From Caldilineaceae bacterium (GTDB lineage Bacteria; Chloroflexota; Anaerolineae; Caldilineales; Caldilineaceae), in the NCBI GenBank assembly GCA_022824025.1, contig JAJEBF010000029.1, positions 1-64,000 of the forward strand: DNA of 64,000 nt. The letters are read 5' to 3'. Below, in pieces: positions 51,121-60,511 of the stretch. The notes beneath the pieces were generated by a model, which saw only the letters and a list, made by a program, of their open reading frames with translations, did no database searches and had not been told where the DNA came from. The position numbers and the translations under genes were made by a program. Each line of letters starts with the position of its first letter. The stretch's first letter is position 1.

Positions 51121-51404
51121 ACGATAGTGTACCGCGTTCCGATACATTTGCCAACATCAGTCTGCTGTGGAGAGTATTCCAGCATTTCAGAGCGTCATTC
51201 GTAGTCGGGCAGGTTAAATCCGCGTAAGTTGATGATGCCAAACGGTGGCACAGGTTCTGTACTTGTGAAGCGCCTGCCTTCTACCTCACCTCCTCTTGAT
51301 AGTTGTACTGGGCGATAGACAACCTGCTTGTTTATTATTGTCCGCCCGTATTCCCGTGATATGATTTTCCGCACCGGCAGGCGGTGTGGACTTGGAGAGA
51401 CGCC

Positions 51405-52661
51405 ATGATCACCTCAGTTCGACTCGTCAACTTCAAAAACTTCGCCGACGAGACGCTGCGCGCCGGCCCCTTCACCGTCATCGTCGGCGCCAATGCCAGC
51501 GGCAAGAGCAATATCCGCGACGCGTTCCGTTTCCTGCACGGCGTCGGCCGCGGCTACACGTTGGCGGAGATCATTGGCGGGAAATACGGCGATGGCGGTC
51601 AGATTGAATGGGCTGGGATACGCGGCGCAATGGAAGAGATTATCCGCTTCGGCCAGCCTTCATTCTCGTTGCAGGTCGAAGAGAAGGACGCTGTCTACAA
51701 AATCGTGGTTGGCAGGAATGAATCCGGAGACGCCGCATTCCGGGTGAATAGGGAAACACTCAAGACCCAATTGGGGACTATCTTTACGAGTACTTCGGTC
51801 GGCGACGGACCTGTCAATGTGCAATTCGATGTCTTGCACCTGCTCCCAAGGAAGAAAAGAGATGCTGCAGGGATAGACGACATTGCTCACGCCGAGGGAA
51901 GGCCGAACCAACCAGGGCTGACCCAAATTCAAGGACACAAAATGTCGCCGTGGGTGCAAGAGTATTACGCCGACGGACTAAAGAAAGTCCTTGCCAAAAT
52001 GCGTTTCCTGGATCTGGAGCCGTATCAGTTGCGGCAGCCCGCTTTCCCGGGCCAGACCGTGCTGGGCGATCGCGGCGAGCATTTGCCGACGGTGCTGCAG
52101 GCGATCTGCGAAGACTCGCAGCGCAAGGAGACGCTGGTTGCGTGGATAAGCGAGTTGACGCCAATGGATGTGCGGGACTTCGAGTTTCCAACCGACCCAT
52201 CCGGCAGGGTCCATCTCGCTTTCCTCGAAGCGGACGGGAGGAAGGTGTCCGCCTGCGCCGCGGCGGACGGCACGCTGCGATTCCTGGCCATGCTGGCACT
52301 GCTGTTGGGACCAGACCCGAACGGTCTCTATTTCTTCGAAGAAATCGACAACGGTATCCATCCAGCGCGACAGTGGCTCCTGCTGGAACTGATCGAAAAG
52401 CAGACCGCAAAGCAAGGGTTTCAGGTGATCACCACCACCCATTCGCCGGATCTGCTGACGATGGTGAACGATGAGACGTTCAAAAACACCTCCGTCGTCT
52501 GCCGCCTCGAAGAGGCAGACGACGCCATCATTCGTCCTGTTGCAGAACTGCCGCGGGCAGGGGAGTTGCGCACGTCCCAGGGGTTGGGCAATCTCCTTAG
52601 CGGCGGGTGGATGGAAACTGCACTTGCTTTTACCGAGGGATATGACGAGGGGGGAGCGTAA
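51405..52661 (+). CDS. OLD/RecF-like AAA ATPase
   Basis: A 418-aa AAA_21-type ATPase: MITSVRLVNFKNFADETL, Walker A GANASGKSNIRDAF, Walker B NGLYFFEEIDNGIHP and the switch ITTTHSPDLL. GGAGAG precedes the ATG at 51405. Proteins of this type often form two-gene defence or repair modules with a TOPRIM-like DUF4276 partner; here only a 40-codon frame follows. TTGTCC-16-TATGAT at 51338-51365 is a possible promoter. Confidence 0.85.
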   Translation: MITSVRLVNFKNFADETLRAGPFTVIVGANASGKSNIRDAFRFLHGVGRGYTLAEIIGGKYGDGGQIEWAGIRGAMEEIIRFGQPSFSLQVEEKDAVYKIVVGRNESGDAAFRVNRETLKTQLGTIFTSTSVGDGPVNVQFDVLHLLPRKKRDAAGIDDIAHAEGRPNQPGLTQIQGHKMSPWVQEYYADGLKKVLAKMRFLDLEPYQLRQPAFPGQTVLGDRGEHLPTVLQAICEDSQRKETLVAWISELTPMDVRDFEFPTDPSGRVHLAFLEADGRKVSACAAADGTLRFLAMLALLLGPDPNGLYFFEEIDNGIHPARQWLLLELIEKQTAKQGFQVITTTHSPDLLTMVNDETFKNTSVVCRLEEADDAIIRPVAELPRAGELRTSQGLGNLLSGGWMETALAFTEGYDEGGA

Positions 52662-52764
52662 GCCGTTGGCCGAACAGGCAGCCCGTCGCATATACGCTAT
52701 CCTGCAAAAATGGCCCGAGGATTTTGATGACCTTGCCAAGCGTCTTTCAGCAATCATTGGATAG
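52642..52764 (+). CDS. small ORF after AAA ATPase
   Basis: A 40-aa frame (MTRGERKPLAEQAARRIYAI to LAKRLSAIIG) overlapping the ATPase end by 20 bases; GAGGG lies just upstream. It is amphipathic, helical. It may be a small partner protein, or the relic of a longer gene. Function not recognised. Confidence 0.35.
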   Translation: MTRGERKPLAEQAARRIYAILQKWPEDFDDLAKRLSAIIG

Positions 52765-52825
52765 AACCTATTATCCGATACAATAAATTGAGCCGAAACT
52801 ACATTTTCTACACCAGGAGCGCCCA

Positions 52826-53839
52826 ATGACCGCACCCTCCATCCAAACAACCGTCGTCGGCAGCTATCCCTTGCCGGCCTGGCTGGCCGCCTATCCGTCC
52901 GTCCCCAATCTGCGCGACGCCGTTCTCGTCGTCCTCAAGACGCAGGAACTGGCCGGGCTGGATGTGATCTCCGACGGCGAGTTGACCCGTTTTGACGTCA
53001 ACCACCCTGAGACGAACGGGATGATCGAATATTTCGTGCGGCCGATGTCCGGCATCTCCAGCGAAATGGGCCGCAAGGATGTGGCCGACTTTCGCGCCCA
53101 GCAGGGCATGGGCTTCCGTTCGCAGCCGGCCGGCATCGTCGAAGGGCCGATCGGCGAAGGCGAACTGGACCTGCCCTCCAGCTGGCAGATGGTGAAGGAG
53201 CTGACCGCGGTCCCGCTCAAGTTCACCGTGACCGCGCCCTACATGCTGGCGAAGACGCTGCTGGACCGCCACTACAGCGATCTGCCCAGCCTGACCATGG
53301 CCATCGCCGAAGTGCTGCGCCGCCAGGTCGAGGCCATTGACGCGCCCGTCCTCCAGGTCGACGAGGCCAATCTGACCGGCAACCCGGAGGACGCCGCCTG
53401 GGCGTATGAGCCGATCAACCATGTGCTCGACGGTGCCCGCGGCGAACGCGCGCTGCATCTCTGCTTCGGCAACTACGGCGGCCAGAGCATCCAGAGCGGC
53501 TTCTGGGCCAGCCTGCTCGGCTTCCTCAACAACCTGCACGTGGACCACCTGGTGCTGGAGTTCGCCCGCCGCGGCTATGATGAGCTGGAGGTCTTCACCG
53601 ACCTGCGCGAGGGTGTCGCCCTGGGGATCGGAGTGATCGACATCAAGGACAACGAAGTGGAGAGCCCGGACGACGTCGCCCGGCGCATTCAGTACGCGGT
53701 CGACCTGCTGGGCGAGGAGCGGGTCAAGTGGATTCACCCCGACTGCGGCTTCTGGATGCTGCCGCGCTCGGTCGCCGACAGCAAGATGCAGACGCTGGTT
53801 GCAGGCCGGGATCTCTTCCTGGGGCAGACGACTGGGTGA
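52826..53839 (+). CDS. MetE-like (cobalamin-independent methionine synthase family) protein
   Basis: A 337-aa protein equal to the C-terminal catalytic half of MetE. It has TTVVGSYPLPAWLAAYPS, DVISDGELTRFDV and the zinc ligands H and C in LHLCFGNYGG, E in LVLEFARRG and C in HPDCGFWMLP. Single-domain relatives transfer methyl groups, or degrade C1 or sulfonium compounds. The partner substrate is unknown. It is convergent with the enolase-superfamily gene, ten bases apart. Confidence 0.85.
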   Translation: MTAPSIQTTVVGSYPLPAWLAAYPSVPNLRDAVLVVLKTQELAGLDVISDGELTRFDVNHPETNGMIEYFVRPMSGISSEMGRKDVADFRAQQGMGFRSQPAGIVEGPIGEGELDLPSSWQMVKELTAVPLKFTVTAPYMLAKTLLDRHYSDLPSLTMAIAEVLRRQVEAIDAPVLQVDEANLTGNPEDAAWAYEPINHVLDGARGERALHLCFGNYGGQSIQSGFWASLLGFLNNLHVDHLVLEFARRGYDELEVFTDLREGVALGIGVIDIKDNEVESPDDVARRIQYAVDLLGEERVKWIHPDCGFWMLPRSVADSKMQTLVAGRDLFLGQTTG

Positions 53840-53848
53840 GCCATACGC

Positions 53849-55048
53849 CTAATTCAAGACTGTAATCTCGCAATCGTCCCTTTCCAGCGCCTCCGGTCTT
53901 AATGCGACGCCGAGCCCCGGACGCTGAGGCGGTTGCATGCGCCCATTCTCCACCACAAATGGGTGATCGACCAGGTCGAGATAGAACCCCAGCGTAAACG
54001 CGCGCACGATCTCCTGCATCCACGTATTGGTGGCGTGGGCGGCCAGGTGAAGGGAAGCCGCCAGCGTCACCGGGCCGGTGCAGTCGTGGAAGATCACGCC
54101 CATGTTGTTGGTCTCAGCCATGTCGGCGATCTTGCGCGCTTCGGTGATGCCGCCTGCCCAGGTCACATCCGTCATCACCACGTCACAGGCATCCGCCCGT
54201 ATCATCTCCTCGACAGCGTAACGATTCATAAGCAGCTCTGACGCACAGATAGGGGTGCGCGTCGAACTGCGCAGCTTGGCCAGCGTGCGCGGGTTGTCCG
54301 GCTTCATCAAATCCTCCAGGAGGACCGGCTTGTAGGGCTCAAGCGCCTCCGCGATGCGGCGGGCGGGCTGCAGAGCCCAATAGCCGTGCCCCTCCAGGAT
54401 AATATCCATCTCCAGGCCCACAGCGTCGCGGACCTGCCGCCACGGCTGCAATCCTTCTTCGATCTCGGCAAACGAGATCGTCTGGCCGTGATTGGCGAGG
54501 GCGAAGCGATCAAAGGGCCAGATCTTCATGGCGCGGATTCCCATATCAAGCAGCGAGCGGGCCAGCTCACCGGCATCGCCGCCGGGCTGCCAGGCCTCGA
54601 AGTCTCGATAGGCCCCGGTTGCAGAGGTGTCCACCTTACGCGAGATGTCCGGCGTTTTGTGCCCGTACCCTGCGGAGGCGCACGTGTTGTAGACCGGCAC
54701 GCCGTCCGGATTGCTCGTCCCGCCGAGAAGCTGCCAGATCGGCTGGCCCAGCTCCTGGCCCAGGATATCCCAGAGCGCCACATCCACCGCCGAGAGGCAG
54801 CGCATCTCCAGCCCCTTATTGCCGTAGATGTGGGAGTTCTCGTAGGCCCGGCGCCAGAACGCCTCGATCTGGCGCGGGTCCCTCTCCAGCAGCATGGGCG
54901 TCAATACCTCTCCGATATAGGCCGTTACGGATCGGGGCGTGTAATAGGTCTCTCCCAGGCCGACGATGCCGCTGTCCGTCCTCAGTTCAAGAAAGGTGAT
55001 GCTGGAGAATGGGGCGAAGTTGATGGTTCGAACGCTGGTAATCTTCAC
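53849..55048 (-). CDS. mandelate racemase/muconate lactonizing enzyme family protein
   Basis: A 399-aa enolase-superfamily enzyme with the capping domain (VGLGETYYTPRSVTAYI, LSAVDVALWDILGQELG) and barrel metal ligands in MDIILEGHGYWAL, PVLLEDLMKPDN and ICASELLMNR, and a His in GVIFHDCTGPVTLA. The family dehydrates or epimerises sugar acids such as galactonate or mannonate. Likely in the same sugar-acid pathway as the HpcH/HpaI aldolase. Confidence 0.9.
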   Translation of the reverse strand: MKITSVRTINFAPFSSITFLELRTDSGIVGLGETYYTPRSVTAYIGEVLTPMLLERDPRQIEAFWRRAYENSHIYGNKGLEMRCLSAVDVALWDILGQELGQPIWQLLGGTSNPDGVPVYNTCASAGYGHKTPDISRKVDTSATGAYRDFEAWQPGGDAGELARSLLDMGIRAMKIWPFDRFALANHGQTISFAEIEEGLQPWRQVRDAVGLEMDIILEGHGYWALQPARRIAEALEPYKPVLLEDLMKPDNPRTLAKLRSSTRTPICASELLMNRYAVEEMIRADACDVVMTDVTWAGGITEARKIADMAETNNMGVIFHDCTGPVTLAASLHLAAHATNTWMQEIVRAFTLGFYLDLVDHPFVVENGRMQPPQRPGLGVALRPEALERDDCEITVLN

Positions 55049-55341
55049 GATAGACCCCTGAAGGAAGATAGTGGACGAACACTGGGCAAGCGCTTCAGGG
55101 GGAACTATACAGCAGTTGAGCAGGTTGTAAAAGGGGGCTGTTCGGACCGCGAAAAACGGTTTGACAAAGGGATACTGAGATATAATAATATGTGGACAAA
55201 GGTGCGTTGTAGCGATGCATGGAACGCTTCAGCTTGCCAGCAGTTGTGTTCCCGGGCGCAGGTGAAAGTGCCGCGCCAGAAGCGGCGTCTGCGCTGGTGG
55301 AGCACGGTGACAATCTCCAGGCAGCCCCAACGAGTACCCCT

Positions 55342-56214
55342 ATGACCTACACTGACATTCAGAAACCCGCGCTTTCGTACCGCTATGAATTCAGCCTCGA
55401 TGAACTGGAGGCTGCCCAGGCATGTGTCGACGCCCATGGGTTTGCCGTGGTCAAACAGGTCCTGTCGGAGGAGCTGGTCGGGGAGCTTCAGGAAGCGGTT
55501 CAACAGGTTATTGACCCGGACGGGACATTGGGCCCCGGCGAGAGCTTCACCCACACCTCCTTTGTCGAGCACGCGCCCGCACTGTGGAAACTGCTCGACT
55601 ATGAGCCCTTTCTCCAGGTCCAGCGGCTCTTCTGCCAGTCCGACGAGTTGACCATCCACCGCACAGCCGCGATTCTGCGCAATCCCGGCTCCTCTCCACT
55701 TTCGTGGCACTCCGACTGGCACGGATTCAACCAGGGCCCCCCGCAGAACGCCGGCGATGTTCTGAACCGGGGCCACTGGCCCTCGGGCCGCTGGTTCTAC
55801 CTCACGGGCTCCTATCCTGAACACGGCGGCCTCGCCGTGATCGAAGATTCCCACGTGGAAGAGTGGGCGGGACCGGAGGGCTTTGCGCTGACCCCCGACC
55901 GGCGCTCGTTCCACCGGCAGGGGAGTGAGCCGAAGGCCTATGTCGGTTTCGACGTTCCGGGCATAGTCCCTCTGTTCACGGAGCCGGGCGATCAGATCAT
56001 CTTCGCCGCCCGCACCTACCATGCGGCTTTCCCCAACCGGACCGATCAGGTGCGGCTTTCCTGCGGCCTCGGCCTCCGCCCGCGCAGCTACCGGATAGAG
56101 GCGCCGTGGCCGCTCCCCGAATCGGCGCAGGCGTTCATCAGGGCCCTGCCCGCACGGCATCAGCACTTTGTCGAAAACTATGTCGGGATTGATACGGCAT
56201 GGCGCGGCCAATAG
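55342..56214 (+). CDS. phytanoyl-CoA dioxygenase family protein
   Basis: About 290 aa: DELEAAQACVDAHGFAVVKQ, iron ligands in LSWHSDWHGFN (HxD), distal His in RTYHAAFPNRT, and Arg in VRLSCGLGLRPRS. A different subgroup from the 13.7-kb pair. The frame is open back to ATG 55219, adding 41 residues of non-family sequence; 55342 gives the usual start. It is divergent from the enolase-superfamily gene. Confidence 0.8.
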   Translation: MTYTDIQKPALSYRYEFSLDELEAAQACVDAHGFAVVKQVLSEELVGELQEAVQQVIDPDGTLGPGESFTHTSFVEHAPALWKLLDYEPFLQVQRLFCQSDELTIHRTAAILRNPGSSPLSWHSDWHGFNQGPPQNAGDVLNRGHWPSGRWFYLTGSYPEHGGLAVIEDSHVEEWAGPEGFALTPDRRSFHRQGSEPKAYVGFDVPGIVPLFTEPGDQIIFAARTYHAAFPNRTDQVRLSCGLGLRPRSYRIEAPWPLPESAQAFIRALPARHQHFVENYVGIDTAWRGQ

Positions 56215-56523
56215 ACAACCGCGTGAGTAAGGCATGACAGATTGCGGACAGCCGCACGCGTTGATCTAGGACCGTTGGCGCTCAGCCCCTCGGATGCACT
56301 TGACGAGAGCAGGTATTGTCCCATGCGTTTCGTTCACTATCAGACAACAGGAGACGAGAGCACGAAACGGAACCTATTGAGTCGACGCAGCTTCCTGCAT
56401 CCGTCTGCCGTCAAGGGCACCGGAGCCCCTATGGCTCTTTGTCGGGTACCGAAGACGCCGGCACGAGCAGGGCGGTGATGAAGATGTGTTGGGTTCGTTT
56501 ATGTGGGCTCCCTGTTTGAATCG
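56215..56523. other. gene-free stretch
   Basis: 309 bp; I see no gene, hairpin or repeat in it. Confidence 0.4.
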
Positions 56524-58059
56524 TTACTCGCAGACCATGCCGTCATTGTCGCGGTCGTCCATGTACGGATAAGCCGGATGGTCTGAATTGATGGGTGTAG
56601 GAATGCCGTGCTCCCGCGCCTCGGCGCAGGTGATACGGCCATTATTGTTGCTGTCCCACAGGCCGAGCGCGTCGACCGTTGGTGTCGGTGTCGGTGTCGC
56701 TGTCAGCGCGTCTGGGTCAGCCGTCGGTGTCGGCGTCGCTGTCGGCGCGTCTGGGTCAGCCGTCGGTGTCGCAGTCGGCGTCGCCGTGGCTGTCGGCGTC
56801 GCAGTCGCGGCGGTCGCGGTGAATATCATCGCCGTTGACGTGCAGCCTGCCAGGACCTCCTGCGCCTTCGAGGCCTCGGCCTGGTCCATTGTCAAGCTGT
56901 ACTTGCGTTTCACCGCCACCACCTGATTGACATACCAGCAGCGGTTGAGAGACGGTAGCCACTCGGCCACGTCCTTGGCAACCTTCTGATGCCGGTTCAC
57001 GCTGGGGCTCGCCAGCGTCAGATTCAGAAGATCGCGGGCAAACGCTCTCTTGACGCTGGCGCTGGCCGAGCACATGCCGCTGTCGTGCGCTTCACTGCGC
57101 GCCACGATATGCTCGATATCGGTCTGGCCGGTATTGTCGAAGTATGTGCCGGTATACGGCCCGTAGATGCGGCCGCCCATCCTGGCGACAATGTCGGCTT
57201 CCACGCTTTGCGGGTAGGGGTAGTCGCTCGAACTGTAGGCCGTACAGCGGTTCTCGGGCGCAATGGTGATACCGGGCGGCCCCACCGAACTCTGGTCTAC
57301 CGTCGGCGTCGGTGTGGGCGTAGATGTCCCGGTCGCCGTCGCCGTGGCATCCGGGTCGGGTGTCGGTGTCACGGACGGCGTGGGCGTGACTGTGGGTGTC
57401 GGCGTAATCGTCGGCGTGGGCGTGTCCTCCGGAACGACGTTCACCGGAATCTGGACAGACGCGTAGTCGGACCAGGCGCTGCTGCTGCCGGCTGAATCCT
57501 GGGCCCGCGCCGAGTAGTAGTAGGTTGTGCCGGGCACGATGCTGATATGCCTGAATGTCGTCTTCCGCAGATCGCCGTCGAGGAGTTGCCAGAGATTGAT
57601 GTTGTCCCAAGCCCACAACTGATAACGCGCCGCCCCCGATACTGCGTCCCATCTGACCACAACAGCGTTGCCGTCAAGCGTCGCGGTCAAGTCCGGCGCG
57701 GTAAGCGGCCCCGCGATTGCCGCCGAGCCGTAATCGGACCATGCGCTCGTATCTCCGGACGATAACACGGCGCGATAGGTATACCAATACTGGACGTCGA
57801 ATACGAGGTCCGCATGCGTGAAACTGGTGCTGATCAAGTCGTTGTCGTCCAGCCGCTGCCACGAGTCCGACTCTGTCCATACCCATAACTGATACCGGGT
57901 CGCGTCCTCGATTGCGGCCCAACTGACGTCGATCGAACGGGTACCCTGATTGACATTCAGACTTGGCGCCGGCGGCTTGTCCGAAGTCTGCGCACGCAGG
58001 GCGACGGGAACAAGCAGCACAGCCGTCAGCAGGGCGATAATGCCGAGAGACTGCTTCAT
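56524..58059 (-). CDS. secreted FN3-HNH nuclease with Excalibur domain
   Basis: A 511-aa protein starting MKQSLGIIALLTAVLLVPVA, a signal peptide, with AGGAGAC eight bases before the ATG at 58059. Two fibronectin type III-like repeats (residues 30-200, each ending in a STSFTHADLVFDVQYWYTYR-like segment), then a TPTPT-rich linker. A DUF1524-type HNH nuclease domain follows (residues 265-380: DIEHIVARSEAHDSG, LNLTLASPSVNRHQK). A second TPTAT linker and the C-terminal Excalibur domain (AEAREHGIPTPINSDHPAYP, DRDNDGMVCE) close it. It probably degrades extracellular nucleic acids or acts as an exported toxin. Confidence 0.85.
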   Translation of the reverse strand: MKQSLGIIALLTAVLLVPVALRAQTSDKPPAPSLNVNQGTRSIDVSWAAIEDATRYQLWVWTESDSWQRLDDNDLISTSFTHADLVFDVQYWYTYRAVLSSGDTSAWSDYGSAAIAGPLTAPDLTATLDGNAVVVRWDAVSGAARYQLWAWDNINLWQLLDGDLRKTTFRHISIVPGTTYYYSARAQDSAGSSSAWSDYASVQIPVNVVPEDTPTPTITPTPTVTPTPSVTPTPDPDATATATGTSTPTPTPTVDQSSVGPPGITIAPENRCTAYSSSDYPYPQSVEADIVARMGGRIYGPYTGTYFDNTGQTDIEHIVARSEAHDSGMCSASASVKRAFARDLLNLTLASPSVNRHQKVAKDVAEWLPSLNRCWYVNQVVAVKRKYSLTMDQAEASKAQEVLAGCTSTAMIFTATAATATPTATATPTATPTADPDAPTATPTPTADPDALTATPTPTPTVDALGLWDSNNNGRITCAEAREHGIPTPINSDHPAYPYMDDRDNDGMVCE

Positions 58060-58939
58060 TAAAGAGGTCTCCTGATGCGGGTTGTGCGCAAAGTGTGAGG
58101 TGATTCGACTCAGATGGGGGCCGTCGTTCTGCGAGCCCTGTCTGGATGCGGAGAGTGGCTCCATACTGGCTCCCTAATCACGACACTGATATTGATGATG
58201 GTGACCCCACTGAGAGTCGGTTTCGGGCTGCCAGGCAAGAACGCCAGTGCGCGTTCGTCTCTTCGGCTCTCTGTTTTTGTCTCCCAAAAGAAAAGGCTGC
58301 GAGAGTCGCAGCCAGTTTCCGTGTGAATATCGACAGCCAAAATCGTCTGCCAATCTGCCAGACGCGAGAACGCATTTCGCCTCCTCGTGGTGACAGACGC
58401 GATCGAATGGCGCGCGTCGACGCCAGGATGCGCCAGCGCGCGGCAAGATTATTCAGATTGGCAAAAGTATTCTGGTATGCTAAACTTTGGGGCATCCATG
58501 AGGCCTCGTCTCTAGGATCACCGCCCGTGCTGTGCCAGCAGCGACGGGCTTTCTTCTATGTTCTATGCGATTATAGCGCGTATGTACAAATCTTGAAAGA
58601 CGAAAGCACCTGATGGGTGCAGTCCAGCCTTGGGGGTGTCAGGAGAAGCGGGCTGCAGGACTCAATTTAATCGCCCAGGGGTAGCTTGAAACACTTCCCC
58701 ATTCAACTGCCCCCCGAACTGGTTGACAAGAAGGCGGCGCGTCACGGGACACTGCGCCTGCTGCGGACTTCCTTCATATTGGGGATGACGGCCTCGACAC
58801 TTGCACGCTGTCGGGGGCGGTCTTTGGTTACATTTTCCGCGTTTCCGTAAGGGGAATCCTTCATGCAGTTCGCTGTGTTACTCCATGAAGAGTTTCACAT
58901 AGGCAGCAATTTTTACGGTGAAGGATGTGTCCTGCTTCG
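58060..58939. other. gene-free region with terminators
   Basis: 880 bp without a supported gene. On the minus strand GGCTGCGA-CTC-TCGCAGCC followed by TTTTCTTTT (58286-58313) is a good terminator. On the plus strand a weaker hairpin at 58523-58555 (GCCCGT ... ACGGGC then TTTCTT) is seen. Confidence 0.5.
58286..58313 (-). terminator. rho-independent terminator
   Basis: Eight-bp perfect stem GGCTGCGA/TCGCAGCC, three-base loop, then TTTTCTTTT on the minus strand. Confidence 0.7.
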
Positions 58940-59293
58940 TGAAAATGGCCAAGTCGATATGGCTGCAATACGAAGCGGGCACGATTTGTTCTGGTGACGC
59001 GGATGGCGGTTGTTGAACAACAGCCCTTGTGGGAACACGTCAAAGCCGGCGCAATCGCGCCGGCTATCGACGTATTTGAGCCCGAACCACCGCCCGAGGA
59101 TGCCTGGTTCCGACGCCATCCCAACGTGCTGGCGACGCCCCACATCGCCGGCGGCACAGATTTCTGCCATCGCCGCTGTTTCACGGACGCCTGCAAGGAC
59201 GCCATCGCCGTACTGAATGGCGAGACGCCCCGGTTTCCGGCGACAAGAAGAGACGCTCTGCTCTATGAAGGGGAGTTGAAGTCGGTTGACTGA
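58940..59293 (+). pseudogene. 2-hydroxyacid dehydrogenase C-terminal fragment
   Basis: The frame reads RARFVLVTRMAVVEQQPLWE, then HVKAGAIAPAIDVFEPEPPP and HPNVLATPHIAGGTD, the end of the NAD-binding domain of D-isomer-specific 2-hydroxyacid dehydrogenases (catalytic His in TPHIAGGT). The first two-thirds of the family are missing. A GTG at 58994 starts a 99-aa frame but coding similarity extends 50 bases upstream. Probably non-functional. Confidence 0.75.
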
Positions 59294-59319
59294 CTGAATT
59301 CGCGTGCGCCCCTTTTGTC

Positions 59320-59342
59320 GCCGGCGGCTGCGCGCCGCCGGC
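59320..59342 (-). terminator. hairpin after PLP enzyme gene
   Basis: GCCGGCGGC pairs with GCCGCCGGC around five bases, about 50 bases beyond the stop. No U-run, so termination is uncertain. Confidence 0.4.
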
Positions 59343-59391
59343 GCCGACTCCCCACCCCCGCGGCGCCCTCCCCGCACTTCCCGCCTTCACA

Positions 59392-60423
59392 TCACTCCAA
59401 CGCGGCCACCATCTCATCGGTGTAGCCGAAGAGGGCCGGCGTGCCCCCGGTGTGCACGAAGACGACCGGCTCCTGCGCCGGCAGTGCTCCGCTGCGTATA
59501 TGGGCCGCCAGCCCGGCCAGCGCCTTGCTGGTGTAGACCGGGTCGGTGAGGATCCCCTCCTTCTGGGCGAGCAGGCGCAGGACCTCCAGCCCGTCCGGCG
59601 TGGGGAGCCCGTAGCGCTCGCCGACGAAGGAGTCGTCGCTGTCGAAGTCGGCCGCGGTCAGGGTCACGTCCAGATCCAGCCGTTCGGCGGCCTGGTTGGC
59701 GATATCGGCCATGCGCTCTTCATTGTTTCCTTTGAAAGACGGGGTGATCCCCTTCACCTGCATGGGGCTGCCAACTGCTTTCAAACCGAGAACCAGCCCG
59801 GCCTGGGTGGTGTCGGCCGCGCAGACGTACATGCGCTGCGGGTCGATCTCCTGCTCGCGGCACTGACGCGCCACTTCAAGCGCGGACTGGGCGTAGGCGA
59901 TGACATCCAGGTCGATGGTGTCGGCCTGGCGCGGCACGTAGACGTTGTGACCGTCCGCGCGCAGCGCCTCGGCCTTGGCCGCGATCATCTCCTGCTGGCT
60001 CTCGCGGTCGTTGTCCGACAGCACCGTCACATGCGCGCCAAACAGACGCTGCAGCAGGTTGTTGCCGGTGATCGCGGTCTTGTCGATCTCGCGTTCGGCC
60101 CGCAGGATCAGATGCAGGGTGATGCCCAGCTTGGCGCAGGCCGCGGCCAGCTGGCGGCAATAGTTGGACTGCACGGCCGCGCCGTAGACGATCGTATCCG
60201 CGCCGCGCGCCACCCCGACCGCCAGGCTGTACTCAAGCATGCGGGTCTTGTTGCCGCCAAAAGCCAGCCCGGTCAGATCGTCCCGTTTGATATAGACCTG
60301 CGGCCCGCCCAGGGCAGCGCTGAAGCGGGGCAGATGCTCCAGCGGCGTATTCACCTCCCCCAGGCGAACGCGGTTCAGGCCGGCCAACGCCATTTCCAGC
60401 TTGTCTTCCAGTGCGGACCCCAT
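59392..60423 (-). CDS. D-cysteine desulfhydrase/ACC deaminase-like PLP enzyme
   Basis: A 343-aa fold-type II PLP enzyme: PLEHLPRFSAALGGPQVYIK, RDDLTGLAFGGNKTRMLEYS (PLP Lys in GGNK), TIVYGAAVQSNYCRQLAAAC and FVHTGGTPALFGY. D-cysteine desulfhydrase and 1-aminocyclopropane-1-carboxylate deaminase share this layout; the SN after Q and the GGTP segment fit the desulfhydrase group. A hairpin with nine-bp stem (59320-59342) follows the stop. Confidence 0.85.
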   Translation of the reverse strand: MGSALEDKLEMALAGLNRVRLGEVNTPLEHLPRFSAALGGPQVYIKRDDLTGLAFGGNKTRMLEYSLAVGVARGADTIVYGAAVQSNYCRQLAAACAKLGITLHLILRAEREIDKTAITGNNLLQRLFGAHVTVLSDNDRESQQEMIAAKAEALRADGHNVYVPRQADTIDLDVIAYAQSALEVARQCREQEIDPQRMYVCAADTTQAGLVLGLKAVGSPMQVKGITPSFKGNNEERMADIANQAAERLDLDVTLTAADFDSDDSFVGERYGLPTPDGLEVLRLLAQKEGILTDPVYTSKALAGLAAHIRSGALPAQEPVVFVHTGGTPALFGYTDEMVAALE

Positions 60424-60511
60424 GACCATGTCTCCTCTTGAATTTTACGGGTATTGCGTTGTAAATATGTTGTTGGCATACGAGCGTCTGCCAGAACGGA
60501 AGCGCCGGCCG

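Noticed and set aside
56242..56478. A 78-codon frame between PhyH and the nuclease gene
   Set aside because: No ribosome site, no motif, and composition unlike coding regions nearby.
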